From the IMG/VR virus record IMGVR_UViG_3300031997_000010, positions 1 through 57,711 of that record: 57,711 nucleotides of DNA; one strand, 5' to 3'. This stretch comes from a virus. This document shows, piece after piece, positions 8,992 through 15,994 of this stretch. Every line of letters begins with the position of its first letter. The first letter of the stretch is position 1. The position numbers and the translations under genes are program-made. The notes beneath the pieces are model-generated. The model ran no database searches and had not been told where the DNA came from. It was given only the letters and a program-made list of their open reading frames with translations.

Positions 8992-9139
8992 GTTCGAAAG
9001 GCTCTGATCCGTGTGTTGGACATAAAACAACATGTCCATGTTTTTGTAACCGTGCCCCACATAGCGGGCATACGTCAAGATCTGTTTCGCCGTATTTTCT
9101 GTTTAAACTAGGTGTCTCATCCACGCCGTACTTCTGCAT
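8972..9139 (-). CDS. Zinc-ribbon miniprotein (55 aa)
   Basis: A 55-residue product with a compact zinc-binding pattern: VCPLCGAR near residues 23-30, then VLCPTHG near 39-45. It has an excellent AGGAGG site 6 nt before ATG 9139 and is the first gene after the minus-strand promoter at 9168-9204. Small zinc ribbons of this kind often bind nucleic acid or proteins; the target here is unknown. The strong translation signal and first position suggest high expression. Confidence 0.75.
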   Translation of the reverse strand: MQKYGVDETPSLNRKYGETDLDVCPLCGARLQKHGHVVLCPTHGSEPFEHDDKQT

Positions 9140-9167
9140 ATAGCCTCCTGAGCTAGAGTTGCAGAAG

Positions 9168-9204
9168 TGTATACTCTTTTACCGTATTAAGGGCGCCTTT
9201 TATA
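9168..9204 (-). promoter_or_regulatory. Bipartite minus-strand promoter, copy 1
   Basis: On the minus strand: TATAAA (9199-9204), 17 nt, TAAAAG (9176-9181), then AGTATAC. It matches four other elements in the window in both boxes and in exact spacing, and lies about 30 nt upstream of the start at 9139. Confidence 0.65.
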
Positions 9205-9230
9205 TATAACGCCTTACGACATGAACAAGT

Positions 9231-9662
9231 TCAATCGTTACTTTTTTCTTCAAAGTAAGCGGTGTGTTCTGCGGTCGTGCGTGCGATACCTGCGCGTTTA
9301 ACGGCAGCTTGTACGTCACCGCCGAGTTCTGCGTAGGCCCGCAAGAGATTCGCTACAAAGGGTTCGGCTCCCTTTACATCAATCACAACGGTGGCCAGCG
9401 GGAACTTACCGGAGAACTCCGAAAAGTCCAACTGAATACCCTTGTCCATCGGCACAACTGCGTTATTTGTTGTGCGATATGCAACCACATTGCAACGCCC
9501 GTTAGGGTGGTTGAGCCCCGGCGACTGTTTGAAAATCATGACCGCTGCGTAGACTTCATCGTCGCGCATCGGAATGGGCCGGGCCATTCCCTCGCGTACT
9601 TCGATAGGCAGGCGTGATAGGTTGGGCTGTCCGCCCGAGTTGTCCCAATAGTTGTCAGCCAC
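9231..9662 (-). CDS. Hypothetical protein
   Basis: A 143-residue product from GTG 9662, with GGAGG inside the end of the upstream nuclease gene. It has a mixed alpha/beta middle and a C-terminus that looks like a short helix-turn-helix (DVQAAVKRAGIARTTAEHTA). No family is recognised. It is the last gene of the compact run from 12843 and is separated from the next minus-strand promoter by about 30 bp. Confidence 0.65.
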   Translation of the reverse strand: MADNYWDNSGGQPNLSRLPIEVREGMARPIPMRDDEVYAAVMIFKQSPGLNHPNGRCNVVAYRTTNNAVVPMDKGIQLDFSEFSGKFPLATVVIDVKGAEPFVANLLRAYAELGGDVQAAVKRAGIARTTAEHTAYFEEKSND

Positions 9663-10544
9663 TCAGCGCCTCCGTCCGCGGCAATCGCTCCAGTAGGGGC
9701 ACCATTTAGACGTGCACCACCAATTTTCAGGATTGGTCTTTCTGAAGCGACCCGACGCAATGTCCTGTGCAACCTGCGATACTACATCAAGTGCATGCAG
9801 AACTTCATTCTTTGTACGCACCGACTCCGTTCGAATAAAACGCACAGGCAGGGTCTTTGTTGGCTTGACTAGTTGGTCTAGACGCACTAGGGGTTTTCCC
9901 GTAACGTGCGCGTAGAGACTCAGCTGCAAGCTGTTGTCGGTGTCAGCCTGTGACGAGGCCTTCTTTTTTGTCTTCAGGTCAGCAATCGCATTACGTTCTT
10001 CTAGATCGATTACTCCGAGAAACGGAATGACCAAGCTTTCTTCTGTAATGATGTTGACGCGGACAACACGTTCTGCTGCTATGGGCTGTACCGCAGGCAC
10101 GGGTTTGCCCGAAGCGTCACAGGCATTACCTAGGGCAACCTTGTGATATTTTTTAGTGAGACGGACGCCGATGTCCTTATCGTTCGCATCCTTTTCATCA
10201 GCGTCGTCCTCGTTATGTTCGCTGACTGCGGTTTTGATCTCGTCATCATATAAATCGGAATATGTCTGAAGCATCTCAGCTTCGCCAATAGGCTCATTCT
10301 GAATCATGCTCAGATGCAACTTCTCAGCTGCTTTATGTACACCGCGACCCTGTACTTGAAATACGTTCGACGGCACTTGCCGGCCCATAACGTAGCGGTA
10401 GTAATAGGCTTCTCCGCATTTCATGTATTGCGTAACTTGTGACACCGACAGATAGCCTTTCGGCAGCCTGTCTTTGAATTGTTCATCTTCTGCGACAGCA
10501 GGGATCTTAATCAATTCTTCATTGTCGATACTATCAAGCATCAA
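9663..10544 (-). CDS. Second Cas4/RecB-like PD-(D/E)XK nuclease
   Basis: A 293-residue predicted nuclease of the RecB/Cas4 fold. LSVSQVTQYMKCGEAYYYRY is the N-terminal cysteine motif. RGVHKAAE holds the motif I histidine. FLGVIDLEE and IADLKTKKK supply the catalytic Asp and DxK, and LQLSLYAH follows. WWCTSKWCPYWSDC completes a four-cysteine iron-sulfur set. An acidic insertion (about 115-130) is absent from the other copy at 5073-5876. The two proteins share fold motifs but little other sequence. It overlaps the upstream 133-residue gene by 4 nt and lies in one operon with the helicase, suggesting helicase-nuclease cooperation in recombination or host-DNA degradation. Confidence 0.85.
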   Translation of the reverse strand: MMLDSIDNEELIKIPAVAEDEQFKDRLPKGYLSVSQVTQYMKCGEAYYYRYVMGRQVPSNVFQVQGRGVHKAAEKLHLSMIQNEPIGEAEMLQTYSDLYDDEIKTAVSEHNEDDADEKDANDKDIGVRLTKKYHKVALGNACDASGKPVPAVQPIAAERVVRVNIITEESLVIPFLGVIDLEERNAIADLKTKKKASSQADTDNSLQLSLYAHVTGKPLVRLDQLVKPTKTLPVRFIRTESVRTKNEVLHALDVVSQVAQDIASGRFRKTNPENWWCTSKWCPYWSDCRGRRR

Positions 10545-10942
10545 GTTCTCCGGCGTTCTTGTTCAATGCGTTTACTTGCGTTGATGAGATCTGCAAATTC
10601 ATTCTTTGTATTGGCTATACCGACCACCCGCCCACGCGGCGAAGGGTCTGTTAAATCATTGAGTGACAACATAGGCTCGGCAGCCTCAGCCACGTCGTCT
10701 GGTTCACCCGCATCATCAACAGCGTCTTCGACTAGATTCTGCGGTGGCGCCACTGTGCTCAGTTGCGGTATCGGCGGGTCCATTACCATAATCTCAGCTT
10801 GGACTTTCAACCCGTCAATGTAAGCGTCTTTAAACTTGGCACACACCTCGTCAAGATTCTTGACTGCAAAACCATTGCCCCGGAAATAACTCGTAAGCAT
10901 TTCCCTGAGATCACTCTCTTCGAATTCTAATGTAACTTTCAT
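10541..10942 (-). CDS. Hypothetical acidic-linker protein
   Basis: A 133-residue product with a short N-terminal helical domain, a Pro/Asp/Glu-rich linker in the middle and a basic helical C-terminus (ADLINASKRIEQERRR). It overlaps both its upstream helicase gene and its downstream nuclease gene by 4 nt, so all three are translationally coupled. It may bridge them; that is inference only. Confidence 0.65.
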   Translation of the reverse strand: MKVTLEFEESDLREMLTSYFRGNGFAVKNLDEVCAKFKDAYIDGLKVQAEIMVMDPPIPQLSTVAPPQNLVEDAVDDAGEPDDVAEAAEPMLSLNDLTDPSPRGRVVGIANTKNEFADLINASKRIEQERRRT

Positions 10943-12843
10943 GGTATTAACTCCACAGTAGCTTTTTGCCGCATCATCTCACGGTCGTATTTACACTCCG
11001 CGTCGTACAGTTTAATTTTATATTTCGAGCAACGTATATGATAATCGGGGCACGTCGCGCATACAGACTTCGAGGTTACGAGTTGACTGAAGTCTATCTT
11101 TTGATCTAGCGCTGCCGCTTTAGATACGTCTAATGTGTTTCGGCCCAGTAGGCGATACACCGTAACCTTTTTGGTTTGACCAATACGATAATTACGATCT
11201 AGCGATTGTAAGTACTGATCTAAACTCCAAGGCAGATTGTAATAAATTGTGTAGTTTGCAGCATTGAGCGTTACACCAACCCCTGTAGCTACTTGACCGA
11301 GATACACCCTACAATCAGGAGCGTTGTTAAAGGTAGTCATCGCGTGCGTGAGTTGCTCGCGTGTAAACCCGCCCTGCACGCGGACGTACTGACTTCCTAG
11401 TTCCTTTATCGCAGCTTCGAGCGCATCCAATTCAGGCATGAATTTAGCCCAAATAATCACTTTGTTAGCGGGATCTTCTAGAATAGCTTCGAGTAATCCT
11501 ACACAACGTTCAAGCCGTGAATTATCGGCATACGTCATAACGACGGACGCGGGTTCACGCTGGCTCACGGTGCATTTAGGCGTGTAAGGCAATATATCGT
11601 CTGCGCTACATTTCGCAGCATTAGGGCAGCCAACACAGAGTAATGGGTTTTTAGTAGCTTGATAAACAAAGCTACTTGCTAGCTGGTCTAGCTTATTCAG
11701 CTTAACGATGAGCTCTGTAGCTATGACGTGCGGATCAATTACAGGGCCGTCTTTTACCGTCAGCTCACCCGCAAGTATTTTCTCTTGTACCGAAACACCC
11801 GCTCCTAGACAGTGGTCTAATATGAGCGTGTTGTACGCGCGCTTGGTAGGATTTGTAACGACAAAGTATTCGTCCAAGATAAGCTGATCAGGCAAGTCTA
11901 GGCATTCTTCTTTTGTCTTCTTGAGACTAACGAGCCCGACACGAGTATTCATCGTGTCCATATTCTTAAACCCTAGCAGTATTTTAGGTACGGCTTCACC
12001 CTCTTCGCTTGGGTGGAATACCCCAAAGTGTTTCCTGAAGTGCCACCAGTTCTCAGGGCAGAAATACGTACCAAGAAAACGTAACTGTGCGTATAAATCG
12101 AAGGGAGATCCTAGCGACGGCGTGCCTGACAACAGTACTCGACGTGATGCGCGCAGCGCTAGAGACGTAGAGGCTTGCGTGCGTTTCGAATAAGGCGTCT
12201 TAAGCATGTGTGATTCATCCGCAATAATCGCGGAGTATGCTATTTTCAGTATGTCGTCTGTGTACAGCGTTGCTACGTTGTACGTAAGGATTGTGGCGAC
12301 AGGCGCCCTAGCCTGTGCTTGTTCAAGCCGGCTCTGTTTTTGTTTTTTGGTACCGTCAATGATTAGAACGTCATCGACGTTGCCATGTTTCTTGAACTCT
12401 TCCGCCCAGGTGCCAAGCATCACAAGCGGGCATAGTATCAGCATGCGGTCTTGCGTAATCCGCTGCAAATCCACCGTTATTTTGCACTTACCGAGTCCCG
12501 GTGAATAGAACAACGCGGCGCGTGGGCGCTGTAGCAAATGCAACACACCGTCCCGCTGGTGTTGGTATGGTTGCGTTAAGAAACTAAAATCATCAGGCAA
12601 GGTAACCGGCGCAGCAAGCTTTTGCACATGTTCAACTACTTCAGGAGCATACTGCAGTCCCGGCACCATCTTCGGCAGGTCCGACAGAACGAGCTGGTGC
12701 ACTGGAAAGAATGCAGGGAATCGCCAGAGTTTGTCTTTTCCGGAAAATGATGCTCCATATACGTTTTTAACTGCACTTTCACAGCATTGCAGAGTAAATA
12801 CCGGAGTACCGTAGACTGTGCCGAGTTTTAGTGTGTAGGTCAC
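10939..12843 (-). CDS. SF2/SNF2-like DNA helicase-translocase
   Basis: A 634-residue ATP-driven DNA translocase. Motifs in order: QPYQHQRDG (Q motif), SPGLGKCK (Walker A, about residue 113), ADESHMLK (motif II, about 207), LLSGTPSLGSP (motif III), and QSLDRNYRIGQTKKV (motif VI, about 546), the last typical of SNF2/RapA-like proteins. Two cysteine clusters are added: CVGCPNAAKC in the second RecA domain and CATCPDYHIRC near the C-terminus. It starts at GTG 12843 with AGGAG 6 nt upstream. It diverges from the portal gene with only 25 bp between starts and heads the run to 9231. RapA-like roles at the phage RNA polymerase are a possible alternative to recombination. Confidence 0.88.
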   Translation of the reverse strand: MTYTLKLGTVYGTPVFTLQCCESAVKNVYGASFSGKDKLWRFPAFFPVHQLVLSDLPKMVPGLQYAPEVVEHVQKLAAPVTLPDDFSFLTQPYQHQRDGVLHLLQRPRAALFYSPGLGKCKITVDLQRITQDRMLILCPLVMLGTWAEEFKKHGNVDDVLIIDGTKKQKQSRLEQAQARAPVATILTYNVATLYTDDILKIAYSAIIADESHMLKTPYSKRTQASTSLALRASRRVLLSGTPSLGSPFDLYAQLRFLGTYFCPENWWHFRKHFGVFHPSEEGEAVPKILLGFKNMDTMNTRVGLVSLKKTKEECLDLPDQLILDEYFVVTNPTKRAYNTLILDHCLGAGVSVQEKILAGELTVKDGPVIDPHVIATELIVKLNKLDQLASSFVYQATKNPLLCVGCPNAAKCSADDILPYTPKCTVSQREPASVVMTYADNSRLERCVGLLEAILEDPANKVIIWAKFMPELDALEAAIKELGSQYVRVQGGFTREQLTHAMTTFNNAPDCRVYLGQVATGVGVTLNAANYTIYYNLPWSLDQYLQSLDRNYRIGQTKKVTVYRLLGRNTLDVSKAAALDQKIDFSQLVTSKSVCATCPDYHIRCSKYKIKLYDAECKYDREMMRQKATVELIP

Positions 12844-12868
12844 CGAGTACTCCTACAGGGGAAAATGC

Positions 12869-14596
12869 ATGTCGACAAGTGATCCAGGAATTTTAGATCT
12901 CGCCGGGGGTTCTCGGGGTCGGGGCAGTCATCCCAATCCGATGTTCGATTTCGTAACAGGCTTCGCTCCACGTAAGCTGAAGGACTTGTTTCGTTGGGTC
13001 GAATATTTGTATTACAACTCGGCACACATCTTTGCCGCTCTAAAGAAATTCGCCGAATACCCTGTCACTAAAGTGATGATTCAGTCGAGTGACGAAGCGC
13101 TAACGAAAAACTGGGAACGCGTATTAAATAAGTCCATCCGTATAAAGAGCGTAGCCATTGCATCCGGCTTGGATTTACACCTGTACGGAAACTCATTTAC
13201 ATCCGTATACCATCCGTTTAATCGCTTTTTGATTTGCAAAGAGTGCAATGCCCGCACAGGCATCAAAAAGACGACGTATAAGTTCAACCTGAAAACTTTG
13301 TCATTCTCATACAGCTGCCCTGCGTGCAATACCACGACTACAGGCGAAATTCTTGATGAGAAAGCAAGTGACGAGCACCGTATTAACGTAATTCGTTGGG
13401 ACCCAAAGTTGATGGATATCAACCACAACCCCATCACAAACGAATCCGTATACTACTACACCATCCCGCAGGAACTAAAGAGCAAAGTCGAAAAAGGCGA
13501 TGCGCATATTATCAACACGCTGCCTATTGAGTTTCTCAAGGCGATCCGTGACGATAAACTCTTCGAGTTCGCAGACGGTGCTGTTTATCACATGAAGATT
13601 CACCCACCTGCGGGTATTTCTTCACAGTGGGGCTTCCCTCCACTGACAACGACAATCAAGCTATTTCTTTATACGGCTATTTTGCGTAAAGCGAACGAGG
13701 CTATTGCGTTCGAACACATACTGCCTTTTCGTGTTTTGCATCCGGCACCGATCAGCGGCGCAGCAGATCCAGCACAGATGGTCAACTTGATGAAGTGGCG
13801 TCAAGAGATGACGGCCAACATCAAACGCTGGCGTCGCGATCCGCTGCACATCATGTTCGCGCCCGCAGCGCTGGGCGTAACCATGATGGGCGGCCAGGGC
13901 CGATCCCTGCTAACCCTCGGCGAAATAAAGGAAGCCGAGGAGGAAATTATCGCGGCAATGGGTATTCCCAAGGAATTCATTTACGGCGGGCTATCGTTCT
14001 CCGGTTCGTCCATAACTTTGCGCATGCTGGAAAACCAACTCGAAACGTACACGTCCCATCTCAACGAACAGTTGGAATGGGTCATAAAACAATCCAGTAA
14101 AATTCTAAGTTGGAAACCTGTAGAAGCAGAGTACTTACCTTTCAAGCTCGTTGATGACGCAGTGCAAAAGCAGTTCCTGTTAGGGTTACAGCAAGCAACA
14201 GGCGGCATGATTTCGAATACCACCATGCTTGATCTCAATGATTCGGACATCAACGAAGAACGTGAAAAGCGCCTACAAGAATCTCTTGACGAAGCTCGCA
14301 TGCAAATGGAGCTCTCCAAGAAGATGAACAAAATACAGAACTCGCTATCGCAACAAGCGCAAAATGAGTCCCAGTCCGGATCAGGACTTTCTTATAATCC
14401 GCAAGCTATTATTTCTGCCGCGGAACAAATGGTACAACAAATGGGTGCTGCAGACCCCAGCACCCAAAAATCTATGCTTGCACAACTATCTCAGGAAGAC
14501 CCTGTTATGTACGCTGTTGTAAAAGACCGATGGTCTACTCAGAAAGCTGTAGAGAAACAACAAGCGCTAGCAGACTTTAATGGCGGAGCCGCGTAA
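12869..14596 (+). CDS. Portal protein with inserted zinc ribbon
   Basis: A 575-residue dodecameric portal candidate. The body has the usual mixed N-terminal domain, a central stem-like region with GGLSFSGSSITLRMLENQLE and a long helical Gln-rich C-terminus. An insertion near residues 115-155 carries CKEC (C123, C126) and CPAC (C150, C153), a zinc ribbon not standard in portals I know. The start follows CAGGGG. The gene is the first of the plus-strand structural run and overlaps the next gene at its stop. Assignment rests on overall pattern and position; no terminase is in the window. Confidence 0.75.
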   Translation: MSTSDPGILDLAGGSRGRGSHPNPMFDFVTGFAPRKLKDLFRWVEYLYYNSAHIFAALKKFAEYPVTKVMIQSSDEALTKNWERVLNKSIRIKSVAIASGLDLHLYGNSFTSVYHPFNRFLICKECNARTGIKKTTYKFNLKTLSFSYSCPACNTTTTGEILDEKASDEHRINVIRWDPKLMDINHNPITNESVYYYTIPQELKSKVEKGDAHIINTLPIEFLKAIRDDKLFEFADGAVYHMKIHPPAGISSQWGFPPLTTTIKLFLYTAILRKANEAIAFEHILPFRVLHPAPISGAADPAQMVNLMKWRQEMTANIKRWRRDPLHIMFAPAALGVTMMGGQGRSLLTLGEIKEAEEEIIAAMGIPKEFIYGGLSFSGSSITLRMLENQLETYTSHLNEQLEWVIKQSSKILSWKPVEAEYLPFKLVDDAVQKQFLLGLQQATGGMISNTTMLDLNDSDINEEREKRLQESLDEARMQMELSKKMNKIQNSLSQQAQNESQSGSGLSYNPQAIISAAEQMVQQMGAADPSTQKSMLAQLSQEDPVMYAVVKDRWSTQKAVEKQQALADFNGGAA

Positions 14597-15093
14597 TGGA
14601 TGATTTTATCAAAGCGCTGCAATACGCGCAGACGCTACCCGATATTGCTAGTAACGAAAAAGCAGTACCGGACTTGCTTAGAGGTTCTGAATTCGAGAGC
14701 CTCGTCAAATCGGTCGCACCGGGTACGGCGGGCAAAGTCGCTAATGCTACAGAGTATTCATTTGAGTACCAGTCAGCGCGCTTGACTATCGGTAAAGAAA
14801 TGACTGCGATGGATCACGGCACTGCGATATTTGAAGATATCGACGAGTCGGACCGCCTCAAGGACATTATGGACAGATCTCTCTCCGGAGAGGTCGTCGT
14901 AGTCAAGAAGACAGAAACGTTTCTCAAAGACGGTACTATCGTAATTTGGCTTGAGTGGATGCAGCCGAAGGCAGGATCTAAAAAAGATCATCCGTTTTTG
15001 ACGACGAATGAACTTCTCACGCCTTCACCCGATCCAGACAATAAAGACCCAGACTCCGACGAAGACTTTCCAGATGATACTGACGACGACTAA
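14596..15093 (+). CDS. Hypothetical protein with acidic C-terminus
   Basis: A 165-residue product coupled to the portal gene (start overlaps its stop). The first 130 residues look folded; the last 30 are almost all Asp, Pro and Glu. It could be a portal-associated or packaging accessory protein. No family is recognised. A hairpin follows directly after the stop. Confidence 0.65.
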   Translation: MDDFIKALQYAQTLPDIASNEKAVPDLLRGSEFESLVKSVAPGTAGKVANATEYSFEYQSARLTIGKEMTAMDHGTAIFEDIDESDRLKDIMDRSLSGEVVVVKKTETFLKDGTIVIWLEWMQPKAGSKKDHPFLTTNELLTPSPDPDNKDPDSDEDFPDDTDDD

Positions 15094-15117
15094 CCTGCCC
15101 ACCTGCATGGGCAGGTT
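15092..15117. terminator. Hairpin between convergent genes
   Basis: Nine-base-pair perfect stem AACCTGCCC / GGGCAGGTT with an 8-nt loop, beginning at the stop of the 165-residue gene. There is no T run on either side, so it may be a weak terminator or an mRNA 3'-end stabiliser for one or both strands. Confidence 0.6.
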
Positions 15118-15169
15118 ATCCATTACCGCTTAATCGGCGGTACTGGAACAACGGGGCGTACGTGCATAC

Positions 15170-15895
15170 TCAGCTCTCGGCGGTGGGCGGAATCGCTAGT
15201 ATTAATGACGCGAGCGTACTCTGCTCACGCGTTTTTGTATTAATACGTGGCGGGGGAGCACTTGAGCGCTTTCCGGTCCTCAGCTCTTGCTGATAGCACG
15301 CATGGCACTTAGTCTTCGGGCGCCAGGTTGGCTCGCGCGGAGCCACAACTTGTAGATTACCGCTAGCTACTGCGGCTTCATATTGGGTGAGCTGCTGTTC
15401 GTATCGCAACTGCACCTTTTTAAGATCAGATGCGACAACGCCTAACGGAACGTCATTAAGCCGACGACAGTTATCGTTACTGCATATATAGGTGCTTTGT
15501 AGGCGTAGATGCCATGTATTTGGAAAAGATAGCTTTTCCTGTTCGATCGCTAGGAGAGTCGGCTCAATGTAGACCTTGGGCACGGCCCGGTTGTAGCACT
15601 CGCAGAGTTCTTCCTCCATTGGAGGTAGGAACTCACCGCAGTGCCAACAGCGGGATTGTACGTCGCGTGCCACGTCTACACGGAAGACTGCACGATACGC
15701 CATCGCGTAACGGTACAAATCTTCTTTGCTGACCTCCAATCGGCGGGCGCGCAAGTATACGAGCACTTTACTGATATTTGAGTAATGCACCCCCCAGACT
15801 ATGAGTCTGGCTGTCTGCAGATCGATATCCGCGAACGTAGGACCTGCCAAGTCCTGCACGCGGATATCCCCTTCGAATCTGCTAGTATCGCTCAA
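15170..15895 (-). CDS. Cysteine-rich putative DNA-binding protein
   Basis: A 241-residue product from TTG 15895, supported by AGGAGG 6 nt upstream. The N-terminal 60 residues are helical (ISKVLVYLRARRLEVSKEDL) and could be a helix-turn-helix. Then come several metal-binding-like pairs: CWHCG and CECY near 85-100, CSNDNC near 140, CHAC near 200. The end is Pro/Arg-rich. It is a lone minus-strand gene among plus-strand genes, has its own bipartite promoter, and diverges from the RNA polymerase gene. A transcription or packaging regulator is a reasonable guess; no family is recognised. Confidence 0.65.
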   Translation of the reverse strand: MSDTSRFEGDIRVQDLAGPTFADIDLQTARLIVWGVHYSNISKVLVYLRARRLEVSKEDLYRYAMAYRAVFRVDVARDVQSRCWHCGEFLPPMEEELCECYNRAVPKVYIEPTLLAIEQEKLSFPNTWHLRLQSTYICSNDNCRRLNDVPLGVVASDLKKVQLRYEQQLTQYEAAVASGNLQVVAPREPTWRPKTKCHACYQQELRTGKRSSAPPPRINTKTREQSTLASLILAIPPTAES

Positions 15896-15933
15896 TTTTT
15901 CCTCCTGAAAAGAAACGTGGCCTTAATACGTCT

Positions 15934-15969
15934 CTACATTCTTTTACCAGCAAGGGTTGCGGTTTTTTG
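15934..15969 (-). promoter_or_regulatory. Bipartite minus-strand promoter, copy 2
   Basis: On the minus strand: CAAAAA (15964-15969), 17 nt, TAAAAG (15941-15946), then AATGTAG. It sits about 40 nt upstream of the TTG start at 15895 and overlaps the plus-strand promoter for the RNA polymerase gene. Confidence 0.7.
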
Positions 15970-15986
15970 AACAAACCGCGTATAAT
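15957..15986 (+). promoter_or_regulatory. Sigma-70-like promoter of the RNA polymerase gene
   Basis: TTGCGG (15957-15962), 18 nt, perfect TATAAT (15981-15986). Only 8 nt separate the -10 box from ATG 15995, so the expected transcript would be leaderless or nearly so. Confidence 0.7.
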
Positions 15987-15994
15987 AGCAGGGC

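Noticed and set aside
9222-9233. TGAAC-AA-GTTCA near-palindrome resembling an SOS box
   Set aside because: Spacing does not match known LexA boxes, it overlaps a stop codon, and a 12-bp site alone is weak.
5073-10544. CRISPR-Cas involvement suggested by two Cas4-like proteins
   Set aside because: No repeat-spacer array, Cas1, Cas2 or effector is visible; Cas4-like nucleases are common in phage replication modules.
12770-12868. Promoter for the portal gene
   Set aside because: Only 25 bp separate it from the divergent helicase start, and no TTG/TATAAT pair at 16-18 nt spacing stood out upstream.
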